From: an uncultured Lachnospiraceae bacterium
GTDB lineage: Bacteria; Bacillota_A; Clostridia; Lachnospirales; Lachnospiraceae
NCBI GenBank assembly: GCA_947175285.1
Contig: CAMWMM010000009.1
Location: forward strand, 1 to 30,459
Reading direction: 5' to 3'
Length of the DNA stretch: 30,459 nucleotides
Positions 1 through 8,714 of this stretch are shown one piece after another (within the stretch, counting starts at the first letter, position 1; the number at the start of each line of letters is the position of its first letter). A model generated the notes under the pieces. It saw nothing but the letters and a program-made list of their open reading frames with translations. It searched no databases and was not told where the DNA came from. Made by a program: the position numbers and the translations under genes.

Positions 1-776
1 ATCTTGCCATCCTCAATTACCTTTTTATAAAAATAAAGCATATCTTTTAGATTACAAAAATCTATACCATCTCGCTTCGGCATATAGGAAGCATAATCAT
101 TGATTGTGAAATGAATAATATCTGAATCATTCTTCGCGATTTCCTGATAGATTATCTCTACAGCATATACGGATGGAATATCATCATCTGATAATGTCCA
201 GATCCATCCTTCGTCCACCTGCATAAAAGCTAACGCAGTATTTCCCCCTATACCAATATTTCCCGCGTTGCAGATGTATGTAATTCTTTCAACAAAATCA
301 CTGCTTCGCTTACGAAAAACCTCTGATACATCATAATTTGATTTATCATCCATAATTATAATGTTAAAATTTTGGTTTGTTTGCATTTGCAGCAAATCCA
401 ATGTTCTTGCCAATCTTTGCTTTCTATTGTATGTGGGAATAATAATCGTGAGACTTTCCGCGCCTTTTACCTCCTCTTCTTCCGGACACGTTACTAAGTT
501 TCCATATATCTCCGTGCAATAAAATATTTTAGGTATTGGAATTTCAAAATCTAGCAAAAGTTCTTCCCGTATACCATATCTGTAATTACAAATAATCAGT
601 TTATCATACTCACAAGTGCTTATCCTTTGGGGCGCGACAAAAGCAAATCCTTTTGTGCTGCCCATTTTATCCGGGTTTCTGTCAGAACAATACACAACAT
701 CATAATCATTTATAATTCTTTTATAATAATCCTCCCAGCACGTTCCCAAACCGTAAACAATAACCTTTTCTTTCAC
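1..776 (-). CDS. GT2 glycosyltransferase with N-terminal Rossmann-like module (3' end cut by window edge)
   Basis: The gene is open through the left edge, so about 258 N-terminal codons are visible. It starts at a GTG (776-774): an in-frame TAA lies directly upstream and a strong GGGAGG site (787-792) sits 10 nt before it. Residues ~4-95 form the locus-wide Rossmann-like module (KVIVYGLGTCWEDYY, then VVYCSDRNPDKMG). A linker rich in Glu follows, then a GT-A family 2 domain from ~105 (LTIIIPTYNRKQRLARTL), with IIMDDKS and the metal-binding region WTLSDDDI. It probably transfers a sugar from a nucleotide donor on the cytoplasmic side; donor and acceptor cannot be read from sequence. It is the last visible gene of the minus-strand array. 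GT2 assignment is firm; the role of the module is unknown. Confidence 0.88.
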   Translation of the reverse strand, partial: MKEKVIVYGLGTCWEDYYKRIINDYDVVYCSDRNPDKMGSTKGFAFVAPQRISTCEYDKLIICNYRYGIREELLLDFEIPIPKIFYCTEIYGNLVTCPEEEEVKGAESLTIIIPTYNRKQRLARTLDLLQMQTNQNFNIIIMDDKSNYDVSEVFRKRSSDFVERITYICNAGNIGIGGNTALAFMQVDEGWIWTLSDDDIPSVYAVEIIYQEIAKNDSDIIHFTINDYASYMPKRDGIDFCNLKDMLYFYKKVIEDGK

Positions 777-814
777 TTACAGTTAACCTCCCAATATTCG
801 CCTGCCATACAATA

Positions 815-1630
815 TCAATCTTTCTTTTCTTTCACATAACGCGGAAAGCAGTCAACCCAGGAATCATCCGACATATTTATTACTCTCACATTTTCCTTTG
901 CAGCATATTTCTTTAATCTTTTTAATCCATTAAAAATTCTATACATCATATATGTCATAATCTCCATATCAGCGCCATGTTTTTTATTCTCGCACATCAT
1001 TTCACTTCCATAATAATGGATATTCTCTCTCATAACCCTGTTTCTCTGGTCAACAGTTACCTGTTTTAGAGTATTCTCATCCGCGCCATATAAATATATT
1101 TTTTTATAACCTAATTGAATCCCAACATATAAACACATAATGACAACGTTATTATATGCCGGTGCCAAAAAATTCTTTTCCAATAATTTATATGAATAGA
1201 AATTATACCTTGTTGCAGTTCCAAATAGTGAAAAAACATATTTGATATTTAACTTATCTGCCGGAAGAAAAGTCTGTTTGGTAAAGTAACTTGGCAAAAA
1301 TATCGTAACTTTATCAGCAGTTTTTATTAATTCAGTTCTTATCGAAAAATTTCTTTTATTTTCCTCTAAAAATTCGGAATCTGAAAAGCAGACATATCTG
1401 GGACACAGTTCTTTATATAATGGGGTCAGAGGCGCATTATTGACCATCATTACATCTGTTTCGCCCGGTTTCAGATACTCTATTGTCCTGTTCAACGATG
1501 GACCGTTTACAACGATACTAAGTGATTTTCCATTAGCTGGCTGTAACACTAATCTTTCCTTCAGTTCTCCTTTAAAAAAACTTTTAATTACATACTTTAG
1601 CCATATAAACCATATCAGTTTTTCATACAT
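815..1630 (-). CDS. Putative glycosyltransferase resembling DUF115 (Maf/MptE-like) or GT42 sialyltransferases
   Basis: A 271-aa protein with a GGGGGG-type ribosome site before the ATG. Near residue 38 it has LSIVVNGPSLNRTIEYLK followed by VMMVNNAPLTPL. The central part reads NNVVIMCLYVGIQLGYKKIYLYGADE. The first motif resembles the GPSL-type nucleotide loop of DUF115 motility accessory factors and of GT42 sialyltransferases. The second resembles their 'x-A-x-x-LGYKxIYLxGxD' region. Both families use CMP-activated nonulosonic acids or act on flagellin, which would suit the CMP-sugar synthetase at 6746-7381. The hydrophobic N-terminus (LIWFIWLKYVIKSFF) is too charged and short to be called a membrane anchor with confidence. 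Family assignment is by motif only and is tentative; it could be a smaller unrelated Rossmann-like transferase. Confidence 0.6.
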   Translation of the reverse strand: MYEKLIWFIWLKYVIKSFFKGELKERLVLQPANGKSLSIVVNGPSLNRTIEYLKPGETDVMMVNNAPLTPLYKELCPRYVCFSDSEFLEENKRNFSIRTELIKTADKVTIFLPSYFTKQTFLPADKLNIKYVFSLFGTATRYNFYSYKLLEKNFLAPAYNNVVIMCLYVGIQLGYKKIYLYGADENTLKQVTVDQRNRVMRENIHYYGSEMMCENKKHGADMEIMTYMMYRIFNGLKRLKKYAAKENVRVINMSDDSWVDCFPRYVKEKKD

Positions 1631-1706
1631 AATTTATCCCCCCTGAATCCAAAACATATCTCCATTGCTCAATCCGCAATACCTTTTCTCCGGTAGCACC
1701 GCTTTC

Positions 1707-2636
1707 TTACTTTTCTATCAATGTAATGCAGTCAAGATTTTTTGTACCGTGCCAATCTATCACTCTCTGTTCCAAAATCTTAAATCCTGCTCTATGCACC
1801 ATATACGCAAAAATTTTTTTATTCATAAAACACCTTGCATGCGGTGCATGTGCAAAGTCCGCTTTATAATCGTCACTGTAATTTGAATGATGACATAACG
1901 CCCTTCCTCCATCAATGAGCACACGATAAATGTCTTTTAAATATTCATACACATCCATCATTTCAAAGTGCACCATGGAATCATATGTAAATAATGCCGT
2001 ATAACAATTTGCCGGAAGTTCTTCCAGATTATAACCATTATTCTTATAGTATTTTATGTTATGGATGTCCTTAAATCGCTCCCTGCAAATTATCATACTT
2101 TCTTCCAAAATATCTACCAGTGTAACCATGCCCGCCATGTCCATATAATACGGGACGTGTCTCCCATGTCCGCATGCAAGTTCGATTACATTCGTTAAAT
2201 CTAGTTTCCTGAATAACTGGCTGAAAACAGAATCCTTATCCCAAAAGATAGCAACCTCACTTTCATTTTCAGCATCCAAAAACCATTTTTCGTTATGTTT
2301 TGCATGATGATATGCGCACCATTCCCTTAAAAAGACTGCCTGGTCCTCTTTCAGAATTTTATGGAAATCATCATATACATAGCCCCTTTGCCCATCATTC
2401 TGCACCATCTGCAGTATTTCATCTGCAGTATCCTGATCGGCAATGGCTATCAGAAATGGCATATTAACTTTTTTTGCTTCTTCATATGATAAAACCATTT
2501 TTCCATCAATATTACTCAGTTCAGCATACCTTCTATCGCAAAATGCAAATACTCTCCCATCCAACTTTCGCCATCTTAATAAATCAAGACACCATTTTCC
2601 TTTATTGCCCGCTCCATATATTACAAATGATTCCAT
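1707..2636 (-). CDS. Class I SAM methyltransferase with N-terminal Rossmann-like module
   Basis: A 309-aa two-domain protein; the ribosome site GGGAGAGGTGG precedes the ATG. Residues 1-~95 are the shared module (SFVIYGAGNKGKWCLDLL, then VFAFCDRRYAEL and a hydrophobic FLIAIAD strand). From ~140 it is a class I methyltransferase: motif I is VIELACGHGRHVPYY, motif II is TLVDILEESMIICR, and a YRVLIDGGRALCHHS strand follows. It should methylate a sugar O or N atom, or a small amine on the glycan, using SAM in the cytoplasm; the acceptor is unknown. It lies between the broken hydrolase-like gene and the DUF115/GT42-like gene with short gaps, consistent with one transcript. Methyltransferase confidence is high and substrate unknown. 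Confidence 0.85.
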   Translation of the reverse strand: MESFVIYGAGNKGKWCLDLLRWRKLDGRVFAFCDRRYAELSNIDGKMVLSYEEAKKVNMPFLIAIADQDTADEILQMVQNDGQRGYVYDDFHKILKEDQAVFLREWCAYHHAKHNEKWFLDAENESEVAIFWDKDSVFSQLFRKLDLTNVIELACGHGRHVPYYMDMAGMVTLVDILEESMIICRERFKDIHNIKYYKNNGYNLEELPANCYTALFTYDSMVHFEMMDVYEYLKDIYRVLIDGGRALCHHSNYSDDYKADFAHAPHARCFMNKKIFAYMVHRAGFKILEQRVIDWHGTKNLDCITLIEK

Positions 2637-2651
2637 AATCCACCTCTCCCA

Positions 2652-3660
2652 TTAGCTATACAAATCTGTACAAATAATAAATTTTTCTCCATATATTATA
2701 CCATAATTCTGCTGCTGTATTTCTTTTACAAATTTAATGGTTAAAATAATAATAAAATAATCAAACCAATTATTTATGTCATCAGGATGCGTAATTTTAA
2801 TACCATTAAAAACAGTTCTCGCCTTATTTCTATCATTATCAAATACTGCTTCTATGGGATAATAATTTTCACCATTAATATCCAACAATTCTTTGCATAA
2901 TTTTTGTGCTTCGTCACCCGTTCTAAATAATACTGTTTTCTTTAATGTTTTTGCACATTTTACTAAATAATTCAAATTAAGTTGTTTTCTTCTCCATCTT
3001 TGTTCCCTTTTCCACCATGCATACCACCATTCAGTAATGTACCTGTAAAAAGAATCATCCTTATGTTCCATAAATTCCTGGCTGTCTATATTCTCTATTA
3101 GCATTTGAATGGCAAAAGCTAAACAATAATTATCCTGTAGCATATGTGCAGTTATTTCTATGCCATCTGCTATCCTCTGGCAAAAGATTATTATATGTGA
3201 TTCTTTCAAAATCATGTGCATAAAAATGCTTGAATAACGCTATTTGGGGATTGATTGAAACTGCCTTTGTATATTCAATATGACTGGCACATTCTATTAC
3301 GGCAGCGCTCCCATCTGATGAACCATAAAATATTATATGATCATTTGATACCTCCATTTTCTCTGCTACTAATTTTACAATCTCAGAAACATATATCCGC
3401 AAACTAAAATCCATATTTCCATAATACCATCCTAATCTTAAACCTTCATATATCTGACACATGGGATCTGCTATATTAAGTACACTGCCATTCAAAAACT
3501 TGTAATTTGACCATTTGGAAAAATGTGTTTTATGTGCGAATCCGGCATGTGGAAACATGTCATTTAGAAAAACATACAGCATATCTCTTCTACATATATC
3601 CACATCATGAACAAACTGCGTATAATTGTCATAATTAATGCCATTCATATAATTAAACAT
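2652..3660 (-). pseudogene. Frameshifted alpha/beta-hydrolase-like protein (possibly XcbB/CpsF-like) with C-terminal Rossmann-like module
   Basis: Two overlapping reading frames (3660-3130 and 3221-2652) read as halves of one protein. The 5' frame has a good GGAAGG ribosome site and a nucleophile-elbow motif FYGSSDGSAA (G-x-S-x-G, Ser ~115) after an HIIFYG strand, typical of the alpha/beta hydrolase fold. It then ends abruptly in low-complexity sequence. The 3' frame continues plausibly from about 3180 (DGIEITAHMLQDNYC) and ends with a degenerate copy of the module (TVLFRTGDEAQKLCKELL, YPIEAVFDNDRNKAR, YFIIILTIKF). The span is 1009 nt, one more than a multiple of three, so a single-base insertion near 3175-3190 would explain the split; the restored protein would be ~335 aa. 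The layout reminds me of XcbB/CpsF capsule proteins, but I am not sure. It may be a true pseudogene or a sequencing error. Confidence 0.65.
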
Positions 3661-3775
3661 ACTTGCCTTCCACCATACCCTTTATTAATCTATTTATGCT
3701 GCACTTTACCTTATTAATCCTATATCCCTAACCATACCTATACCTTCACATTCTTTATAAATAGAATCATATTAT

Positions 3776-4618
3776 CTAAAAGCCGTAAAGCATAATACTG
3801 ATGCCATCCCCGATTGGCAATTTTTTTAATCCGCTGTTTTCTTTTACAAATTCATCTACAGCCATCCTTGGTCCTTTAAATATTTCCGAATAATAGTCAT
3901 GCACTAATATAACGCCGCCTTGAACTATTTTATCTCTCAACCACTTAAGCCCCTTTAATGTTGGCTGATATAAATCCAAATCTAAATTGACAAAACAGAA
4001 CTTCTGAGATATATTCAAAGCTGATTCGGGAAAATAACCTTTTATTATCTCAACTTGATTCACATATGGCATCTTACTTTTCACCATTTCTACTGACGTA
4101 AAATTATAGTCACTGGTTTGTGCTTTGGATACCCCGAGCTTTTCCTCTATTAGAATATCGCATTCGCAGAATCCTTCAAATGTATCAAACAAATATAATT
4201 TCCGTTTCGGAAAATACAGATTAATATACTTGGCAAAATCCCCTTCAAATACCCCTGCTTCAGCACAAGCGCCTTCCATATTCTCTTCCTCGAAGACAGC
4301 AGCAAGATTTCTTACAAACTGTCTTCTGCTCTCAAGCGGCTGTAAAACATATGTTGATATAATTTTTTCTTCCGAAACACCCATACTTAACAGCCTGTCT
4401 GTAACAAAATCTAATCCCGGCGCAGATGCTATAATGACAAAATCATATTTCATACTGGCAATCGCTTTAGCAGGTTCATAGATATCATATTCCTTTATAT
4501 ATGTACCCCATTTTCTTGAATCTTCATCTACAAAACATAAAACCTTATACTTCTCTTGTACTTGAGACAAAATATTTTTTCCGGTTCCTCCCGCTCCCCA
4601 AATGATTACTCTTTTCAT
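3776..4618 (-). CDS. TylF/MycF-type O-methyltransferase with N-terminal Rossmann-like module
   Basis: A 280-aa protein. Residues 1-~95 are the shared module (KRVIIWGAGGTGKNILSQV, VLCFVDEDSRKWGTY, YDFVIIASAPG). From ~105 it matches TylF-family macrocin/sugar O-methyltransferases: AEAGVFEGDFAKYINLYFP is the SAM loop, followed by LYLFDTFEGF. Then comes the acidic metal-binding stretch FVNLDLDLYQPTLKGL and GGVILVHDYY. Known TylF and MycF enzymes are Mg2+-dependent and methylate a hydroxyl on a deoxysugar, so a sugar O-methylation role is likely. A 115-bp AT-rich gap without a clear promoter or terminator separates it from the next gene downstream (3660). Family assignment is strong; the exact sugar is unknown. 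Confidence 0.88.
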   Translation of the reverse strand: MKRVIIWGAGGTGKNILSQVQEKYKVLCFVDEDSRKWGTYIKEYDIYEPAKAIASMKYDFVIIASAPGLDFVTDRLLSMGVSEEKIISTYVLQPLESRRQFVRNLAAVFEEENMEGACAEAGVFEGDFAKYINLYFPKRKLYLFDTFEGFCECDILIEEKLGVSKAQTSDYNFTSVEMVKSKMPYVNQVEIIKGYFPESALNISQKFCFVNLDLDLYQPTLKGLKWLRDKIVQGGVILVHDYYSEIFKGPRMAVDEFVKENSGLKKLPIGDGISIMLYGF

Positions 4619-4656
4619 AACCCGTTTTTCCTTCCCAATAAAAATCCTTTGATTCC

Positions 4657-5670
4657 TTACCTGTCTTGCATAAATCTATCCCATTCCTGCAATACATACT
4701 GTTTTTTACATCTTGTCTTCATTTCTTCTGGTACGGTTTCCATAAACTCGGCAAACTGCGCCACTGTGATTTCCGGATGTTCTTCCAGCAGATAACAGGC
4801 ATAATTGGGATGATAATGATATAATCCTGTTATAAATAAATAGGGAGAATAGCCCCATGTCTTTCGGCTATATATGGGCATAATCTGTCTGCCTATCAAA
4901 TCCAAAATAAGTTTTATATCGTATTTGCTTCCCAACGTCATATTATAATAATTGGCAATCAATTCTGTATTTAAATTCCCTGCTCCCCTGCCGATTCCAT
5001 ACAAAGACGAATCAATGACTATTCTTCGCATTGAGTTGTATTCAAGGATGTCCTGCGCCGTGATAAATGCCAAATTCATATTATTATGGGAATGAAATCC
5101 CACAACTGCATCTTTATCCAACAAATTATCCAATATCCTGAAATATTTTCTAAAATCCTCCTTAAGCATATATCCGAAACTGTCGACAATTGACACCGCG
5201 TATGGTTTTAATTTTGCTATATTCTGCACAAGATCTGCATATTCGTCCACTGTATAATCTATTGTTACCATAGGCTGCATGAAAAGCTTATAGCCGTTGG
5301 TTTGTACTGCTTTCGCCAGCTCCATCGCCTCATTTATCTGATATTTATAAAATACAATCCGTATGCCGTCTATGGATTTCCCAGAATATTCAGTTATATC
5401 ATTAACACCAAACTGTCTGACGTCCGCCATTGCCAAAAGAATACTCTTCTTTCTGTCTGTCGGAATATATTCTTGTATTCTTTCGATAGAATTAAACTGG
5501 GTAGAGTCTTTTATCTTTCCTCCTGCATTTAGATACCCCACTTCTACAAAATCCAGTCCTGCCAATATCAAATTATGTACAATATCTGAAATGGCTTCAT
5601 CATCATAATTCCAATTATTAATGTACCCACCGTCCCGCAATGTACAATCCAGCAAATTATATTTATCCAT
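4657..5670 (-). CDS. DRE-TIM metallolyase-type aldolase (HMG-CoA lyase / 4-hydroxy-2-oxovalerate aldolase-like)
   Basis: A 337-aa protein if it starts at the ATG at 5670, which places the conserved LLDCTLRDGG at residues 6-15 and has purine-rich GGAAG upstream. The in-frame ATG at 5694 adds eight residues and has no visible ribosome site. Hallmarks of the DRE-TIM family are D8, R12 and D13 in the first strand and the metal-binding HSHN (H193, H195). The SIVDSFGYM strand also fits. Family members make or break C-C bonds next to a carboxylate or keto acid, using a divalent metal. It follows the radical SAM gene and, before that, a CMP-sugar synthetase, so an inferred role is building or trimming a keto-acid-type sugar precursor. 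The real substrate is not predictable. Confidence 0.82.
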   Translation of the reverse strand: MDKYNLLDCTLRDGGYINNWNYDDEAISDIVHNLILAGLDFVEVGYLNAGGKIKDSTQFNSIERIQEYIPTDRKKSILLAMADVRQFGVNDITEYSGKSIDGIRIVFYKYQINEAMELAKAVQTNGYKLFMQPMVTIDYTVDEYADLVQNIAKLKPYAVSIVDSFGYMLKEDFRKYFRILDNLLDKDAVVGFHSHNNMNLAFITAQDILEYNSMRRIVIDSSLYGIGRGAGNLNTELIANYYNMTLGSKYDIKLILDLIGRQIMPIYSRKTWGYSPYLFITGLYHYHPNYACYLLEEHPEITVAQFAEFMETVPEEMKTRCKKQYVLQEWDRFMQDR

Positions 5671-5710
5671 TTTCTTCCATGTCACCTCAAACATATTTTT
5701 TTAATATTAT

Positions 5711-6721
5711 TCATACTTTAGCCGCCAACATGTCAATTCGTTTTTTCAAATCCGCTTCTCTTTGAGAATCCACCTTAAAATATGCTTTTTCTTTATTCAG
5801 CGGAATAACCTCTTCATTCTTTCCATATAGACAGTTCATACATAGTGTACCTTTCAAATCACCTGCCAAATACTTTTGACGAAAAGAAACAAATTCTGCA
5901 CTGTTCCAAGCATCTCTAATGTTCATTTCTTTCAAATCTGCTACTACTGTTAAATTCTCAAAATCCTGACAACAGATATAAACATATCCTTCAGCAGTAA
6001 TGTATATATTATTAAATAGCTGAGAACAAGGATATGTATACGCATACTCATCATTTCCAGCAAACAGCTTTTCCTCAATTTCACTGATACTTCCGCCTCT
6101 GCTGTTTGCATTCATTACTACAAAATCATCTATATATCCTGCAATTTCTTTCCTTAATGTTTTTGCTTCCTGCAGCGTAGGTTTAATCGCAATATAGGAA
6201 ACATAAAGCTTGCATTTTAGTCCTTTCTTATTTCTTATTTCTGACAACTGTTTCAAATTTTCGATAACCCTGACATAACCATCTATGCCATGAACAAGTT
6301 TATAACTTTCCGCACTCCCTGCATTAATTGAAAACTTAATACTGTCCACCCCTGACAGTAAAATTGCTTCCGCACGTTTTTTATCCATCAAATAACCGTT
6401 TGTATTAATGAAAATATACTTGTAACCTATTTTCTTTGCCAACCTGATATATTTTTCCAGTTTACGGTTCAGCAACGGCTCTCCTGTCCCAGAAAGGCTT
6501 ATTTCCCTGGAACCTTCACGATATGCATCCTTTATGATTTTCACACATAATTCATCGTCTATATTTCCTCTCTTTCCTATATACTTTGCCTGTGGACAAA
6601 AAATGCATGCATAATTACATGTATTACATATATCCACCTTTATAATTTTAGGAAATGGTGGCATCACTGTAATATTATTTGTTTCCCTTTCCTTTGCTAG
6701 ATATTTATCTCTAAAATTCAT
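5711..6721 (-). CDS. Radical SAM enzyme with SPASM-like C-terminus
   Basis: A 336-aa protein; GAGGAAAG precedes the ATG. The radical SAM [4Fe-4S] motif C-x3-C-x2-C is at C35, C39 and C42 within CNTCNYACIFCPQ. SAM-binding GTGEPLLN follows at ~75-85. The C-terminal third carries extra cysteines (YPCSQ, YICCQD, LCMNC) in the order expected of a SPASM/twitch auxiliary cluster domain. Such enzymes act by a 5'-deoxyadenosyl radical on peptides, or on sugars and amines; carbohydrate loci often encode ones catalysing dehydration, epimerisation or deamination. The position between a CMP-sugar synthetase and a DRE-TIM aldolase suggests remodelling of the sugar precursor. Radical SAM identity is near certain; reaction unknown. 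Confidence 0.9.
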   Translation of the reverse strand: MNFRDKYLAKERETNNITVMPPFPKIIKVDICNTCNYACIFCPQAKYIGKRGNIDDELCVKIIKDAYREGSREISLSGTGEPLLNRKLEKYIRLAKKIGYKYIFINTNGYLMDKKRAEAILLSGVDSIKFSINAGSAESYKLVHGIDGYVRVIENLKQLSEIRNKKGLKCKLYVSYIAIKPTLQEAKTLRKEIAGYIDDFVVMNANSRGGSISEIEEKLFAGNDEYAYTYPCSQLFNNIYITAEGYVYICCQDFENLTVVADLKEMNIRDAWNSAEFVSFRQKYLAGDLKGTLCMNCLYGKNEEVIPLNKEKAYFKVDSQREADLKKRIDMLAAKV

Positions 6722-6745
6722 ATTTCTTTCCTCTGTCAGATTCCT

Positions 6746-7381
6746 TTATAACAATCTTGTTGCCAATTCAAAATCTTCCGGCGCATTAATATCTACTGCC
6801 TCACGATAATCTACCTCTTTTATGTATGGCCTAATCCCTACACGCCTTTTATATTGCTCAAAAACCTCTTTTCTAAATACATACACACCACTTGTTTCCC
6901 GATAAATGACATCTAAATCCTGGCTTCTTGGGATATTTGAAGCGTCAAAATTCCATGCCTGTCCGTCTTTCCAAAGAAAATCCTGTATTCTGACTGCTGT
7001 AAACGCTGAATCATAACTATCATTCAATACCTTTTCGATACATTCAGCAATCGTTTCACTTCGTAAAAATGGGGCAGTAGCATGTGCATACACATAAATA
7101 TCTGCCTCAACTACTTTGCTAAATTCTTCAAATATCTGTGTAAAATTAGCCATATTATCATCCAAAAAAGCTGGTCGATGTAAATATGAAACCCCCTTTT
7201 CGAGATAGGGACATACTGCATCGTCACTGCAATACACATATCTCTCATCAATTTCAGGCACTTGCAACAATGCTTCCTGAATATAAAACAATAGTGATTT
7301 ATTCCCCAAAAGTTTTATATTTTTATCTGGCAGTCTTTCGTTTTTCAATTTTATTGGAATAACAGATACTATTTTTCTCAT
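6746..7381 (-). CDS. Cytidylyltransferase family (CMP-nonulosonate synthetase-like, NeuA/PseF type)
   Basis: A 211-aa protein starting at the ATG at 7381, where AAGGA lies 8 nt upstream; a longer in-frame start at 7414 lacks a site. The N-terminus IVSVIPIKLKNERLPDKNIKLLG matches the nucleotide loop of acylneuraminate cytidylyltransferases, though the usual RxGSKxxPxKN is altered to KLKNERLPDKN. YCSDDAVC, YVYAHATAPFLRS and VDINAPEDFELA are typical later motifs. The family activates a nonulosonic or related sugar acid as CMP-sugar. No NeuB/PseI synthase gene is visible in the window, so the sugar acid must come from elsewhere or from an unusual route using the neighbouring aldolase. Family strong; sugar uncertain. 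Confidence 0.82.
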   Translation of the reverse strand: MRKIVSVIPIKLKNERLPDKNIKLLGNKSLLFYIQEALLQVPEIDERYVYCSDDAVCPYLEKGVSYLHRPAFLDDNMANFTQIFEEFSKVVEADIYVYAHATAPFLRSETIAECIEKVLNDSYDSAFTAVRIQDFLWKDGQAWNFDASNIPRSQDLDVIYRETSGVYVFRKEVFEQYKRRVGIRPYIKEVDYREAVDINAPEDFELATRLL

Positions 7382-7394
7382 ATATTCTATCCTT

Positions 7395-8654
7395 CTATCG
7401 TTTAATATCCACAATCCTTTTTTTATCTATCTCTAATATCAGTTCTTTATAAATCTCATCCCTGTTCTGCTCGGAAACTCCCATAACAATAAGTGCATTT
7501 TCCCAAAATTTTAATAAATCATCTTTATCTATAACTGGTATTTTGTTTATTTCTATATCATTGTTTTTCAGATCTGTCACTACAAATGCATCCACCTTAA
7601 TGTTGTTTTTATTTAACCACTCAAACACTTTTCTTGCAATTTTACCAGCTCCATAAATTACAATACCGTTCCGATGTCCACGCAGAACCGCTAATTCTTT
7701 ATCCGATATTTCTATCCCAGTCTCAGATTTTTCAAGCAACCCTGTTTGAAGCACATATCTTACCATTGGATTCTTTATTTTTTCCCTGCCTGTTTGATGA
7801 TAAAGACTAATCATGAATCTATGATAATTTTCTATATAATCATGAATACCTTGATTGGTTTCATCTGAATAATCCCCATGTTCTCTCCAAAAAGCCAACA
7901 TATCGAAATATGCAATCAACAGCCCTTCCAGTCTTTGTTCAATATTATCACTCCGCATTGTTGAATTATTTCTCTCAACATAATAGTAATATATATTATT
8001 CACACAGCCTGCTTTTCTGCTTAAAATAGTTGCTTTGAATATAAATGGCACATCCTCATGCAAAATTCCTTTTATAAATCTTAGTTCATTTTCTTTTAAA
8101 AAAGCAGTTCTATAAAGTACTCCCCAAACACTCCCAAACATATCCTGATGTTGTACCATATGGTGAAACAATACTGCTCCTGCCTCATCTGTATATACCG
8201 CTTTACGGAATCTCCTTAAAGGCGTCGTCTGCGTTTCCTTATATTCCTGAATAATTTTCGCATCACAAAACAGCAAATCCAATTTTCGTTTTATCGCAAT
8301 ATCATACATTTCCTCTATAGCTCTATTATCTATATAGTCATCTGAATCAACAAAAGTTATAAACTCACCCTTTGCAGAGTCTAACCCAATATTTCTGCTA
8401 TATGCCTGTCCAAGATTATGTTGATTTTTAAATATATGAAGTCGTCCATCCGTTTTTGCATAATTCTCTAAAATACTTAAAGAATTATCTGTCGAGCAAT
8501 CATCTATACAAAGGATCTCGATATTTTTTTCTGTTTGCTCCAATACGGACTTAAGACACCTGTCTAAATAATTTCCAACATTGTAAACAGGAATTATAAC
8601 TGAAACCTTTACCCGAACTCCTTTTTCCCTTAAGTTCTCTTCGACCTCCAGCAT
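7395..8654 (-). CDS. GT2 glycosyltransferase with C-terminal Rossmann-like module
   Basis: About 419 aa from the ATG at 8654, which stands 6 nt after GGGGAGG; the upstream ATG at 8660 abuts that site and is less likely. The GT-A family 2 domain opens with VSVIIPVYNVGNYLDRCL, then ILCIDDCSTDNS and the metal-binding EFITFVDSDDYID. The last ~90 residues are the shared module (GIVIYGAGKIARKVFEWL, VDAFVVTDLKNND, ALIVMGVSEQNRDEI). It is a length and domain paralog of the next gene upstream (8715-9980). It is expected to add one sugar during assembly of the repeat. Here the module is C-terminal, whereas in the other GT2 at the left edge it is N-terminal. Confidence 0.9.
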   Translation of the reverse strand: MLEVEENLREKGVRVKVSVIIPVYNVGNYLDRCLKSVLEQTEKNIEILCIDDCSTDNSLSILENYAKTDGRLHIFKNQHNLGQAYSRNIGLDSAKGEFITFVDSDDYIDNRAIEEMYDIAIKRKLDLLFCDAKIIQEYKETQTTPLRRFRKAVYTDEAGAVLFHHMVQHQDMFGSVWGVLYRTAFLKENELRFIKGILHEDVPFIFKATILSRKAGCVNNIYYYYVERNNSTMRSDNIEQRLEGLLIAYFDMLAFWREHGDYSDETNQGIHDYIENYHRFMISLYHQTGREKIKNPMVRYVLQTGLLEKSETGIEISDKELAVLRGHRNGIVIYGAGKIARKVFEWLNKNNIKVDAFVVTDLKNNDIEINKIPVIDKDDLLKFWENALIVMGVSEQNRDEIYKELILEIDKKRIVDIKR

Positions 8655-8714
8655 TAGCATCCTCCCCGATTCTTAATCAAATTTATTCCTCTTATAATAG
8701 AACTCTTTTCATTG

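Noticed and set aside
627..839. Many plus-strand open frames of 60-160 codons across the window
   Set aside because: They are antisense to confident minus-strand genes, have no ribosome sites and have compositions typical of shadows (rich in Ser, Ile, Tyr, Phe).
3661..3775. AT-rich 115-bp gap considered as an internal promoter or terminator
   Set aside because: Several TATAAA-like hexamers exist, but none has a -35 box at a proper distance and no stem-loop with a T tract is seen.
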